Source: Halorhodospira sp.
Lineage (GTDB): Bacteria > Pseudomonadota > Gammaproteobacteria > Nitrococcales > Halorhodospiraceae
NCBI GenBank assembly: GCA_007121755.1
Contig: SKJZ01000248.1
Span: 1 to 17,686 of the forward strand
Reading direction: 5' to 3'
Length of the DNA: 17,686 nt
The translations under genes were made by a program, and so were the position numbers. Each line of letters opens with the position of its first letter. Within the stretch, counting starts at the first letter, position 1. Positions 1-7,440 of the stretch are shown piece after piece. Under the pieces are notes generated by a model, which was not told the origin of the DNA, did not search any database, and was given only the letters and a program-made list of their open reading frames with translations.

Positions 1-160
1 CGATGTCGGCGCCGTGCTCCTCCAGCAGCGCCAGCACCTGATCCGTGGTCTCCTCCACCAGAACACGGGGGTCCGACTGCGCCCCCGCGGGCAAGGCCCA
101 CGCCGCCGCGGCGATCAACGCCGTAAACCACCAAGTGTTCCACTTCCAGCACCGCGTCAT
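1..160 (-). CDS. mlaC: MlaC, periplasmic phospholipid-binding protein (5' part only)
   Basis: This is the N-terminal part of a gene that runs off the left edge; about 53 codons are visible. It starts MTRCWKWN, then has a hydrophobic, Ala-rich stretch ending near LPAGAQ, which reads as a Sec signal peptide. The mature part begins SDPRVLVEETTDQVLALLEE, typical of the start of the MlaC/Ttg2D family. In the known system MlaC shuttles phospholipids across the periplasm between the outer-membrane MlaA complex and the inner-membrane MlaFEDB transporter. The start is ATG at 160; a GTG at 163 is equally possible, since a GAGGTG Shine-Dalgarno at 175-170 serves both. It is the fourth gene of the minus-strand mla operon but is separated from mlaD by a 140-bp palindrome. 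The call rests on position and the N-terminus only. Confidence 0.82.
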   Translation of the reverse strand, partial: MTRCWKWNTWWFTALIAAAAWALPAGAQSDPRVLVEETTDQVLALLEEHGADI

Positions 161-185
161 CACGCTTTTCACCTCAAAAATAAGC

Positions 186-325
186 CACCTTGCGGAACCG
201 CTTGGCGGGAGGGGATGGGTGCATGGGAGCGTCGGCCGCAAGGATGCGGCCGTCGAGCCTCCATGGATGGATTCACGGCGTCTCCCGTGCACCCATCCCC
301 TCCCGCCAAGCGGTTCCGCAAGGTG
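186..325. repeat. Long perfect inverted repeat around a TwoAYGGAY core, copy 1
   Basis: Positions 186-223 are the exact reverse complement of 288-325, a 38-bp perfect palindromic arm. After one T-G wobble (224/287) five more pairs follow (225-229 with 282-286). The arms contain a smaller palindrome of their own, GCGGAACCGC at 192-201. The element fills nearly all of the gap between mlaD (ends 331) and mlaC (starts 160). Read in the direction of the mla genes, the hairpin is followed at 185-177 by a T-rich run (GCTTATTTTT), so it resembles an intrinsic terminator placed inside the operon. The arm sequence is not shared with the second element at 14746-14890, though the core is. Confidence 0.93.
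225..286 (+). ncRNA. TwoAYGGAY-like structured RNA/DNA motif, copy 1
   Basis: Two small hairpins sit inside an outer stem (225-229 with 282-286). Hairpin 1 pairs 233-239 with 246-252 around the loop AAGGAT; this departs from AYGGAY at its second base. Hairpin 2 pairs 260-262 with 269-271 around the loop ATGGAT and is followed by ATTCACGGCGT. Two hairpins with AYGGAY loops define the published TwoAYGGAY candidate RNA motif, found in gammaproteobacteria and clostridia and of unknown function; this identification is from memory. The motif reads on the plus strand, antisense to mlaD and mlaC. Whether it acts as RNA or as a folded DNA element cannot be told from sequence. Confidence 0.72.
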
Positions 326-330
326 ACCAC

Positions 331-789
331 TCAGTCCCCCATACCGGTCAGGAACTGCCCGATGATCCGCTCCAGCACGACGGCCGACTGCGTATCGCCG
401 ATGCGCCCGCCGGCCGCCAACGGCTCGTCATCCCAGCCCGCCTCGAGCCCAACGTACTGCTCGCCCAGCAGGCCCGCAGTATAGATCGCGGCCGCCGTAT
501 CGTTCGGAATCCGGTTGTAACGTTCATCGATCCGCAACACGACCCGCGCCTGGTAGCTCTCAGTATCGAGCTCGATCGTCTCAACACGACCCACGCGGAC
601 GCCCGCCATATTCACCGGCGCTTTCTCCCGCAGACCACCCACGTTGTCGAAGTAGGCCGTCACCTGATAGCCAGGCGGCTGACGCAACTCCGTAAGGCCG
701 GCAATCTGCAGGGCCAACACCATCAGCGCGGCCAGCCCGGCGGCCACGAAGACGCCCACCCAAATCTCGATCGTGCGCTGGCTCGCCAT
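331..789 (-). CDS. mlaD: MlaD, membrane-anchored MCE lipid-transfer subunit
   Basis: A 152-residue protein with one N-terminal membrane segment (about residues 8-30) followed by a single MCE domain (about 39-116; PPGYQVTAYFDNVGGLREKAPVNMAGVRVGRV). Conserved features include the VNMAGVRVG turn and the YTAGLLGEQYVGLE strand-loop. In the known complex six MlaD subunits form a periplasmic hexameric ring on MlaE, with a central hydrophobic pore through which phospholipids pass to or from MlaC. The length matches the family (about 150-180). It starts at ATG 789, 15 nt after the mlaE stop, behind a GGAG-type ribosome site. The stop at 331 is followed by the copy 1 palindrome, which may lower readthrough to mlaC. 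Confidence 0.95.
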   Translation of the reverse strand: MASQRTIEIWVGVFVAAGLAALMVLALQIAGLTELRQPPGYQVTAYFDNVGGLREKAPVNMAGVRVGRVETIELDTESYQARVVLRIDERYNRIPNDTAAAIYTAGLLGEQYVGLEAGWDDEPLAAGGRIGDTQSAVVLERIIGQFLTGMGD

Positions 790-804
790 ACGCTCCGCTC
801 TCCC

Positions 805-1581
805 TCAGTCGAACATCAACGCCGTAAGCAGGAAATCCAACCCCAGAACCACCAACGAGGCGTGCACCACGCCCATCGTCGTCGCGCGGCTGACGCCAAG
901 TGACGTCGGCTCCGCCTCGTACCCCTTGTGCAGCGCGATCCAGCCGGCCACAAAGCCGAATGCCACGCTCTTAATGACGCCGTTCAAGATATCATCACGG
1001 ACCGTGACGCTGGCCTGCATGTTCGACCAGAACGACCCGGCATCGATCCCGATCATCCCCACGGCCACCAGATAGCCGCCCAACACACCAACCGCGCTGA
1101 ACACCGCAGCGAGGAGCGGGACAGAGACAAACGAGGCGATGAAGCGAGGGACCAGGATCCGTTTCTCCGGGTCGACCGCCATCATTTCCATACTCGAAAG
1201 CTGCTCGGTGGCCTTCATCAACCCCACCTCGGCAGTCAGCGACGAGCCGGCGCGCCCTGCGAAGAGAAGCGCCGTCACCACCGGCCCCAACTCCCGGACA
1301 AGGGAGAGCGCCACCAGCGTCCCCACCGATTCAGCGGCGCCGAAATCGACCAGCGTATAGTAGCCCTGAAGGGCGAGCACCATGCCGACGAACAGGGATG
1401 AAACCACGATAATCACCATCGAGAGCACGCCGACCGCGTAGACCTGCTCGATGATCAGCCGCGGCCGCCGCAACGCCGCCGGCACGCCCGCCAGAAGACG
1501 CGCCATCAACAGCACGGCCCGCCCTACCCCTTGCAAGCCGAAAAGCGTCCGCTGCCCAAGGGCCGCCACAAAATCGGTCAC
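805..1581 (-). CDS. mlaE: MlaE, ABC transporter permease for phospholipids
   Basis: A 258-residue inner-membrane permease, the usual length for the MlaE/YrbE family. The N-terminus carries an amphipathic start (MTDFVAALGQRTLF). Then come several hydrophobic helices (for example VYAVGVLSMVIIVVSSLFVGMVLALQ) and the family signature ELGPVVTALLFAGRAGSSLTAEVG around the middle, continuing with MKATEQLSSMEMMAVDP. MlaE dimerises in the membrane, couples to the MlaF ATPase and holds the MlaD ring. The ATG at 1581 overlaps the mlaF stop codon by 4 nt (ATGA), which suggests translational coupling. No truncation or missing motif was seen. Confidence 0.96.
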   Translation of the reverse strand: MTDFVAALGQRTLFGLQGVGRAVLLMARLLAGVPAALRRPRLIIEQVYAVGVLSMVIIVVSSLFVGMVLALQGYYTLVDFGAAESVGTLVALSLVRELGPVVTALLFAGRAGSSLTAEVGLMKATEQLSSMEMMAVDPEKRILVPRFIASFVSVPLLAAVFSAVGVLGGYLVAVGMIGIDAGSFWSNMQASVTVRDDILNGVIKSVAFGFVAGWIALHKGYEAEPTSLGVSRATTMGVVHASLVVLGLDFLLTALMFD

Positions 1582-2402
1582 AGCCCCTCCCCGTCAAAGA
1601 GATCAGCCTCCAGGCTCCGGGCCGGGTAGTGGAACGGCACCGGACCGTCCGGGGTTGCATCGAGAAACTGACGGACCCACTCCGAGGAGGAGTCCCGCAG
1701 ATCGTCCGGCGTCCCGTGAGCGATGACCCGCCCATCGGCCAATACGTAGACATAGTCGGCGATGGCCATGGTCTCTTGAACATCGTGGGAGACCACGATA
1801 GAGGTCAACCCCAACAAGTCGTTGAGCCGCCGGATCAATGTGACCAGCACCCCCATGGTGATGGGATCCTGGCCGGTGAACGGCTCGTCGTACATCACCA
1901 GCACCGGGTCGAGAGTAATCGCCCTGGCCAGTGCCACGCGGCGCGCCATCCCCCCCGAAAGCTCCGACGGCATCAGGCTGCGCGCGCCGCGCAGGCCTAC
2001 CGCCTGCAACTTCAGGAGCACCAAGTCTCGAACCAGCGGCTCAGGCAGGTCGGTGTGTTCCCGGATCGGGAAAGCGACATTATCGAACACCGACAAGTCA
2101 GTGAACAGCGCCCCGCTCTGGAACAGCATCCCCATCCGCCGCCGCAACCGGTAGAGATCCGGGCGGGATAGAGCCGAGATCTCGTGGCCCTCGACCCTTA
2201 CCGACCCGGCGTGAGGCGGCAACTGCCCGCCGATCAGGCGCAACAGGGTGGTCTTGCCGCTGCCGCTGGGCCCCATAATGGCCGTCACCCGCCCGGCCTG
2301 CACATCGATATCGACGCCGTCGAAGATGGCGCGGGATCCTCGCCGGAAGACCAATCCACGGGCCTCGACCAAGGTCTCGTTTGGGGAGGAATCGGCGAGC
2401 AT
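1578..2402 (-). CDS. mlaF: MlaF, ATPase of the phospholipid ABC transporter
   Basis: A 274-residue ABC ATPase. Walker A is GPSGSGKT (44-51), the signature is LSGGMARR (148-155), Walker B is VLVMYDE (167-173) and the switch His is H206 in SIVVSHD. The Met-Ala-Arg-Arg ending of the signature (LSGGMARR) is typical of MlaF rather than of other importers. The C-terminal tail (PVPFHYPARSLEADLF) fits the MlaF extension that reaches across the dimer in the known structure. The reading frame is open far upstream, over kdsD and kdsC, but the start is set at ATG 2402 by an AGGAG Shine-Dalgarno 4 nt upstream and by family length. It is the first gene of the mla operon and diverges from kdsD across 43 bp. 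Confidence 0.96.
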   Translation of the reverse strand: MLADSSPNETLVEARGLVFRRGSRAIFDGVDIDVQAGRVTAIMGPSGSGKTTLLRLIGGQLPPHAGSVRVEGHEISALSRPDLYRLRRRMGMLFQSGALFTDLSVFDNVAFPIREHTDLPEPLVRDLVLLKLQAVGLRGARSLMPSELSGGMARRVALARAITLDPVLVMYDEPFTGQDPITMGVLVTLIRRLNDLLGLTSIVVSHDVQETMAIADYVYVLADGRVIAHGTPDDLRDSSSEWVRQFLDATPDGPVPFHYPARSLEADLFDGEGL

Positions 2403-2410
2403 GACGCTCC

Positions 2411-2438
2411 TTCGAATAGCCACCAAACGTCGTACAAT
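2411..2438 (+). promoter_or_regulatory. Candidate sigma70 promoter for kdsD
   Basis: TTCGAA (2411-2416) and TACAAT (2433-2438) are separated by 16 bp and sit just ahead of the kdsD start at 2446. The -10 is good and the -35 is weak. Transcription would begin about at the start codon, implying a leaderless or nearly leaderless mRNA; no Shine-Dalgarno is visible. The site lies in the 43-bp gap between mlaF and kdsD. No convincing promoter for the mla operon was found on the opposite strand. Confidence 0.35.
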
Positions 2439-2445
2439 ACCGCGC

Positions 2446-3471
2446 ATGAATCCAATACGCACCCATACCGGACAAGATGCAGGCCACCGGACGCCGTGCT
2501 TCAACGAGGAGCGCCTGTGCGGCCTGGGGCGGGCCGTGCTCGAACTGGAGGCCAAGGCCGTGCAGGCTCTGTGCAACCGGCTTGGCACCGAATTCGCCCG
2601 CGCCTGCGCCCATATGCTTGAATGCGCCGGCCGTGTCGTAGTCACCGGCATGGGCAAATCAGGCCACGTCGGCTCCAAGATCGCCGCCACGCTGGCCAGC
2701 ACCGGAACGCCGGCCTTCTTCGTCCACCCCGGCGAGGCCAGCCACGGCGATCTCGGCATGATAACGGCGCAAGACGTCGTGCTCGCCATCTCCAACTCTG
2801 GCGAAACCGGGGAGATCAACGCCATCCTCCCGCTGATAAAACGGCTCGGCGTCCCGCTGATTGCTCTTACCGGCAACCCTGCCTCGACATTGGCCCGAGA
2901 GGCGACCGTCCACCTGGATGTCGGCGTTGAAAAGGAGGCGTGCCCCCTCGGCCTCGCGCCCACGGCGAGCACCACCGCGACCTTGGCGATGGGAGACGCA
3001 CTGGCGGTGGCGCTGCTCGATACCCGGGGCTTTACCGCCGAGGACTTCGCACGCTCCCACCCCGGCGGCAGGTTGGGCCGCCGATTGCTGCTCCACATCC
3101 GCGATGTCATGCAGACCGGAGAGCGCGTCCCCCGCGTCCGCCCTGGCACCGCATTGGGCGAGGCGCTGTTGGAGATCAGCCGCAAGGGGCTCGGCATGAC
3201 CGCAGTAGTCGATGGCGAAGACCGTGTCTTGGGCATTTTTACCGATGGCGACCTTCGGCGGACCCTCGACCGGGGGATCGACGTCCACGGCACGCCTATC
3301 GAGGCGCTCATGACCACCGGTTGCCAAACCGCCCCTCCCGATCTGCTGGCGGCGGAAGCCGTGGAGCGAATGGAGCGCCACCGCATCAACGCGCTACTGA
3401 TCACCGACACGGAAGGGCGGCTGGTGGGCGCTCTGAATATGCACGATTTGCTGCGGGCGGGCGTGGTATGA
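2446..3471 (+). CDS. kdsD: KdsD, D-arabinose 5-phosphate isomerase
   Basis: A 341-residue enzyme that converts ribulose 5-phosphate to arabinose 5-phosphate, the first committed step to Kdo for the LPS inner core. It has an N-terminal SIS sugar-isomerase domain (about 55-190) and two CBS domains (about 218-275 and 285-341). By comparison with the E. coli enzyme the active-site residues are all present: K71 (GMGKSGH), E123 (SNSGETGE), E164 (KEACPLGL) and H205 (SHPGG). The C-terminus LGVL/LVGALNMHDLLRAGVV matches the family. The start at ATG 2446 is chosen from family length; the frame is open upstream but that part is antisense to mlaF. kdsC overlaps its stop by 4 nt. Confidence 0.96.
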   Translation: MNPIRTHTGQDAGHRTPCFNEERLCGLGRAVLELEAKAVQALCNRLGTEFARACAHMLECAGRVVVTGMGKSGHVGSKIAATLASTGTPAFFVHPGEASHGDLGMITAQDVVLAISNSGETGEINAILPLIKRLGVPLIALTGNPASTLAREATVHLDVGVEKEACPLGLAPTASTTATLAMGDALAVALLDTRGFTAEDFARSHPGGRLGRRLLLHIRDVMQTGERVPRVRPGTALGEALLEISRKGLGMTAVVDGEDRVLGIFTDGDLRRTLDRGIDVHGTPIEALMTTGCQTAPPDLLAAEAVERMERHRINALLITDTEGRLVGALNMHDLLRAGVV

Positions 3472-4034
3472 ACGGCACGAATGCAACAGAGGCGTACTTC
3501 GCCCCGCCCTCCTCCGGCGTACTTGAACGCGCGTCGTCCATCCGGGCCGCCGTTTTCGATGTCGACGGCGTGCTGACCGACGGTTCGGTATGGGTACCGG
3601 CGGAAGGCGAACCCGGTTACACCTTCCATATCCACGACGGCAAGGGGCTGCGCATGCTGCTCGACGCCGGCATCGAGGTGGTCTGGCTGACCGCCCGGGG
3701 GTGTGGAGCCGTTCAGCGCCGCAGCGAGGAACTGGGGGTGCGCTATCTGCTCCAGGGCCGAAGCGACAAGGGCGCCGCGATGGAGGCCGTCCACGAACGG
3801 CTCGGCCTCACCGCGGCGGAATGCGCCTACACCGGCGACGACTTGATCGATCTGCCCGCCTTCCGCCGGGCCGGACTGGCGGTCGCCGTGGCCGACGCCC
3901 ACCCCGCGTTGACGGCCCGGGCCCACTGGACCACCCGGCGTCCCGGGGGCCGCGGGGCGGTCCGCGAGGTCTGCGAGTTGATCCTGGCGGCTCAGGGCAA
4001 ACTCGCCGCTGCCATCCAGGCCCATGAAACGTAA
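3468..4034 (+). CDS. kdsC: KdsC, Kdo 8-phosphate phosphatase
   Basis: A 188-residue HAD-superfamily phosphatase that dephosphorylates Kdo 8-phosphate to free Kdo. Motif I is FDVDGVLTDG with nucleophile D31 and acid D33. Motif II is LTARG (T75), the lysine is K101 in SDKG and motif III is TGDDLIDLP (D124, D125). The C-terminal GGRGAVREVCELI tail that completes the neighbouring active site in the tetramer is present. Length equals that of the E. coli protein. The ATG at 3468 overlaps the kdsD stop (ATGA) and the gene end overlaps lptC by 11 nt, so it lies within a coupled kds-lpt operon. The phosphatase is cytoplasmic and works just upstream of CMP-Kdo synthesis. Confidence 0.96.
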   Translation: MNGTNATEAYFAPPSSGVLERASSIRAAVFDVDGVLTDGSVWVPAEGEPGYTFHIHDGKGLRMLLDAGIEVVWLTARGCGAVQRRSEELGVRYLLQGRSDKGAAMEAVHERLGLTAAECAYTGDDLIDLPAFRRAGLAVAVADAHPALTARAHWTTRRPGGRGAVREVCELILAAQGKLAAAIQAHET

Positions 4035-4584
4035 AGGCATTCTCTATCCGGTGGCGGTTGTCGCGGCGGCGGTTGCGCTCGGGCTGCTGCTGACGCGCGA
4101 GCCGGCGCCGCCGCCCCGGGAGGACGCGGCGGCGGAGCGCGCGGACTACTTCTTCGAAGGCTTCACCACCACCACGTATCGCGAAGATGGCCAACTCCGC
4201 GGCGTCCTCCACGGCGACCGGGCGTACCACTATCCGGACCGGGGCGAGCTTGAGGTGGAGACGCCGATGATGGAGGTCATCTCCGACAGAGGCGATCTCT
4301 GGCTGTCCAGCGCCCCGTTCGGACTGGCCAGGGAGGCGGAGGGAACGCTACTGTTAACGGAAGAGGTCGTTATTCAACGGCCCGCCACGGCGGCCCGACC
4401 CCGGCTCACGGTAGAGACTCGCGACCTGCTGATGGATACACGAGAAGGGGTGGCCACGTCCGACGCTCCCAGCCGGGCTTACGATCCCGGCGGGATCGTC
4501 TCCAGCAGAGGCCTCACTATCCATTTTCATGACGACCGCATTGAACTCCACGACAACGCCCGGGGACGATATGAGGCACCGTGA
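4024..4584 (+). CDS. lptC: LptC, inner-membrane LPS transport protein
   Basis: A 186-residue bitopic protein with an N-terminal membrane helix (about 7-23, LYPVAVVAAAVALGLLLT) and a periplasmic beta-jellyroll of the LptC/OstA type (YFFEGFTTTTYREDGQLRGVLHGDRAYHYPDRGELEVETP). In the known machine LptC takes LPS from the LptB2FG transporter and passes it to LptA. Sequence conservation in this family is low, so the call relies on this architecture together with the strict kdsC-lptC-lptA-lptB order. It starts at ATG 4024 inside the end of kdsC and overlaps lptA by 14 nt. The length is close to the E. coli protein (191). Confidence 0.93.
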   Translation: MKRKGILYPVAVVAAAVALGLLLTREPAPPPREDAAAERADYFFEGFTTTTYREDGQLRGVLHGDRAYHYPDRGELEVETPMMEVISDRGDLWLSSAPFGLAREAEGTLLLTEEVVIQRPATAARPRLTVETRDLLMDTREGVATSDAPSRAYDPGGIVSSRGLTIHFHDDRIELHDNARGRYEAP

Positions 4585-5101
4585 CCCCTGCCGAATCCGC
4601 CGATGGGCAGTGGCCGTATTGCTGGCCGCGCCATTGGTTTCTATGGCGGAGAGCACGGAAGAGGACGCGCGCTCCGAGCCTCCGATCGAGATCGAATCGG
4701 ACCGGGCGGACCTCGATGCCGAGCGGGGGATCAGCATCTATTCCGGCGACGCCGTCCTCTCCCGCGGGCCGTTACGCATCACCGGCGATGTTATGGAGGT
4801 CTACACCGATCCGGACGGCGCGCTACAACGCGTCGTGGTGGAAGGCAACCCCGCCACGTACCACGACCACCCGGAAGGGCTGGCGGAGCCGGTCCGGGGA
4901 GAGGCGCAGACCATGGAGTACTTCGCCTCCGCCCCCGAACGCGCAGCCCTCCGTGGGGCGGCGCGCCTGTGGCAGGGCCAGGACGAGATCACCGGCGAGA
5001 CCATCGACATCGACCTGGAGAGACAGCTCGTGGAGGCGCGCGGTGACGAGAGCCGCCGCGCCCGCACGGTCCTCTACCCCGCACGGCGCGAGGATCGATG
5101 A
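4571..5101 (+). CDS. lptA: LptA, periplasmic LPS-transport bridge protein
   Basis: A 176-residue OstA-like beta-jellyroll protein. A signal peptide is visible (basic MRHRDPCRIRR, hydrophobic AVAVLLAAPLV, likely cleavage after SMA at residue 26). The mature part opens with EPPIEIESDRADLDAERGISIYSGDAVLSRG, typical of LptA, and goes on with repeated strands (GEAQTMEYFASAPERAALRGAARLWQGQDEITGETIDID). LptA oligomers form the bridge that carries LPS from LptC to LptD in the outer membrane. The start at ATG 4571, behind GGGGA, gives a proper signal peptide; a 14-codon upstream extension (from 4529) would not. It overlaps lptC by 14 nt and lptB by 4 nt. Confidence 0.95.
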   Translation: MRHRDPCRIRRWAVAVLLAAPLVSMAESTEEDARSEPPIEIESDRADLDAERGISIYSGDAVLSRGPLRITGDVMEVYTDPDGALQRVVVEGNPATYHDHPEGLAEPVRGEAQTMEYFASAPERAALRGAARLWQGQDEITGETIDIDLERQLVEARGDESRRARTVLYPARREDR

Positions 5102-5829
5102 CGTTGAGCACCCTCGCCGCCAGCAACCTGGTCAAACGGTTTCGCGGCCGCACGGTAGTGGACGGCGCCAACCTGGAGGTGGCCGACGGCGAGATCGTCG
5201 GCCTGCTGGGTCCCAATGGCGCCGGCAAGACTACATGCTTCTACATGGTGGTCGGTCTGATTACGGCGGACGCCGGCGCGATTCGCATCGATGCCGACGA
5301 TATCACCCGTCTGCCGATGCACGGACGGGCCCGCCGCGGTATCGGCTACCTGCCGCAGGAGGCGTCGATCTTCCGCAAGCTCTCCGTGGCGGAGAACATC
5401 ATGGCCATCCTGGAGCTGCGCAAGGATCTCGACCGGGACGGCCGCAAGAGGCGCATGGGGCAGCTTATGGAAGAGTTCGGCGTCTCCCATCTGGCGGACT
5501 CGCCGGGCATCGCCCTCTCCGGCGGCGAACGCCGGCGCGTGGAGATCGCCCGCGCCCTGGCCGCCGACCCCCGCTTCATCCTGCTCGACGAGCCCTTCGC
5601 CGGAGTCGACCCCATCTCCGTCGGCGATATCCAGCGCATCATCGAGGGCCTAAAGGCGCGCGGTATCGGTGTACTGATCACCGACCATAATGTGAGGGAG
5701 ACCTTGGGCATTGTGGAGCGCGCCTATATCTTGAGCGACGGCCGGGTGATCGCCGCGGGAGACGCCGCGACCGTGCTTGCCGACCAGCGCGTGCGTGACG
5801 TCTACCTGGGGGAGGACTTCCGACTTTGA
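5098..5829 (+). CDS. lptB: LptB, ATPase of the LPS export ABC transporter
   Basis: A 243-residue ABC ATPase. Walker A is GPNGAGKT (38-45), the Q-loop is YLPQEASIFRKLSVAENI, the signature is LSGGERRR (140-147), Walker B is FILLDEPFAGVDP (from 160) and the switch is H197 in ITDHNVRET. The string LPQEASIFRKL and the C-terminal RVRDVYLGEDFRL are near-diagnostic for LptB. In the known complex two LptB subunits drive LptFG to extract LPS from the inner membrane. The ATG overlaps the lptA stop (ATGA). It is the last gene of the kds-lpt run; 136 nt separate it from rpoN. Confidence 0.97.
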   Translation: MTLSTLAASNLVKRFRGRTVVDGANLEVADGEIVGLLGPNGAGKTTCFYMVVGLITADAGAIRIDADDITRLPMHGRARRGIGYLPQEASIFRKLSVAENIMAILELRKDLDRDGRKRRMGQLMEEFGVSHLADSPGIALSGGERRRVEIARALAADPRFILLDEPFAGVDPISVGDIQRIIEGLKARGIGVLITDHNVRETLGIVERAYILSDGRVIAAGDAATVLADQRVRDVYLGEDFRL

Positions 5830-5965
5830 ATGCATGGAACGGGCCATTCTCTAGGCGAGCCGATTGGGCTACGATGCTCACTGAAACCGCCACCTCCGGG
5901 TTACCTCCTACTGGGGGCCGCCGGCACCCCCGGCCGGATACCGTGAAGTACGGACAGAGATCGCC
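5830..5965 (+). other. lptB-rpoN intergenic gap
   Basis: A 136-nt gap without a gene. It holds a GGGGG/CCCCC stem candidate (5913-5917 with 5927-5931, 9-nt loop) and an adjacent CCGGCCGG palindrome (5930-5937), with no T-run after them. TACGAT at 5870-5875 could be a -10 for rpoN but has no convincing -35. I see no clear terminator or promoter. Confidence 0.4.
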
Positions 5966-7396
5966 ATGAAGCAAACGCTTCAGCTTAAGATCGGGCAACA
6001 GCTCACTATGACACCGCAGTTGCAGCAGGCGATACGCCTGCTGCAACTGTCGTCCCTTGAGCTACAGACCGAGATCCAGCAGGCGCTAGAGTCCAACCTG
6101 ATGCTGGAGGTGGAGGAGGACCACCAGGAAGACGATCCGCTGGCCGCCGACGCGGTGGAGCCGGAAACCGGCGAGGACGAGGGCGGCATCCCAGAAGAGC
6201 TGCCGGTGGACTCCAACTGGGATGAAATCTACGATGGCACCACCTCCTTCAGCGACCCCGGCCCGGATGCCCAGGGCCGCGAGTATTACGACAACCGGGC
6301 GGCCAGTGTCGATTCGCTGCGGGACCACCTGTGCTGGCAAGCAGAGATGGAGTCCTTTTCCGAGCGGGATCTGGCCATCGCCAAGAGCATCATTGACGCG
6401 GTAAGCGACGACGGCTACCTGACCATGCCGCTGGAAGAGATTCAAAGCGCCCTACCCCCGCACTGGAACGTGGCGAGCGCCGAAATGGAGGCGGTATTGC
6501 TGCGCGTACAGCGGTTCGACCCGGTGGGGGTGGCCGCCCGCGATCCTCAGGAAGCGCTGCTGATCCAGCTTCACAACCTCCCCCCGGAGACACCGTGGCG
6601 GGAAGAGGCGCTGGAAGCCGTCGAAGACCACCTGGAAATGGTTGCCGCCCACCGGTTCACCGACCTGGCGCGCGCCATGGAGTTGGAGCAAGAGGATCTG
6701 TGCGCCGTCATTGCCCTGATCCAGACCCTTTCGCCTCACCCCGGTTCCCGTATCGATTCCGGCTCCACCGAGTACATCGTCCCCGACGTGGTCGTCGTGC
6801 GCCGCGATGATTGTTGGCAGGTCGAATTGAACAACGAGACCGCCCCGCGCCTGCGCATCAACCCTTACTATGCCGGCCTGATCCGCCGCGCCGATTCCAG
6901 CCCCGAGAACACCTGCCTGCGCAGCCACCTCCAGGAGGCGCGATGGCTGCTCAAGAGCCTGCGCAGCCGCAATGAAACACTCATCAAGGTCGCCGGGGCC
7001 ATCGTGGAGCGCCAGCAGGAGTTCTTCGACCGCGGAGAGGAGGCGATGCGCCCCCTGGTTCTGCGCGAAATCGCCGAATCAGTCGGCATGCATGAATCGA
7101 CCATTTCGCGGATCACCACTCAGAAGTACATGCACTCCCCGCGGGGCACTTTCGAGTTCAAATACTTTTTCTCAAGCCACGTACAGACCACGGATGGCGG
7201 CGAGGCCTCGGCCACCGCCATCCGCGCACGCATCCGCCGGCTCATAGCCGATGAGGATCCGGGCACCCCTCTCAGCGACAGCAGGATTGCGAACCAGCTC
7301 CAAGCAGAGGGCATCCGGGTGGCGCGAAGGACCGTAGCCAAGTACCGTGAGTCCATGTCCATCGCATCTTCATCAGAACGCAAGCGACTGGGCTGA
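5966..7396 (+). CDS. rpoN: RNA polymerase sigma-54 factor
   Basis: A 476-residue sigma-54. Region I is the Gln/Leu-rich N-terminus (MKQTLQLKIGQQLTMTPQLQ, then QAIRLLQLSSLELQ) that contacts activator and -12 DNA. Region II is an acidic linker (about 48-105, many Asp/Glu). Region III runs from about 115 and includes the core-binding part, an HTH (about 366-386, LREIAESVGMHESTISRITT) and the RpoN box ARRTVAKYRE (453-462) that reads the -24 element. Length agrees with the family (about 480). The protein directs transcription of nitrogen, motility and other genes with AAA+ activators. It is followed by hpf and ptsN, as in most proteobacteria. ATG 5966 has a weak GAGA ribosome site. Confidence 0.97.
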   Translation: MKQTLQLKIGQQLTMTPQLQQAIRLLQLSSLELQTEIQQALESNLMLEVEEDHQEDDPLAADAVEPETGEDEGGIPEELPVDSNWDEIYDGTTSFSDPGPDAQGREYYDNRAASVDSLRDHLCWQAEMESFSERDLAIAKSIIDAVSDDGYLTMPLEEIQSALPPHWNVASAEMEAVLLRVQRFDPVGVAARDPQEALLIQLHNLPPETPWREEALEAVEDHLEMVAAHRFTDLARAMELEQEDLCAVIALIQTLSPHPGSRIDSGSTEYIVPDVVVVRRDDCWQVELNNETAPRLRINPYYAGLIRRADSSPENTCLRSHLQEARWLLKSLRSRNETLIKVAGAIVERQQEFFDRGEEAMRPLVLREIAESVGMHESTISRITTQKYMHSPRGTFEFKYFFSSHVQTTDGGEASATAIRARIRRLIADEDPGTPLSDSRIANQLQAEGIRVARRTVAKYRESMSIASSSERKRLG

Positions 7397-7440
7397 CGGC
7401 AGCACGAACAGGAAACCAACGGATAGATTTAGGAGGCGGC

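Noticed and set aside
3144..3160. TGGCAC...TTGG resembling a sigma-54 -24/-12 promoter inside kdsD
   Set aside because: The spacing is one base short and the -12 TTGC is not met; it lies within a coding region with no gene start after it.
2403..4040. Long open minus-strand frame continuing upstream of mlaF across kdsD and kdsC (820 codons in all)
   Set aside because: It is antisense to two well-supported genes, its translation is low-complexity Ser/Arg/Pro-rich with no family match, and mlaF has a good start and ribosome site at 2402. High GC keeps such frames open.
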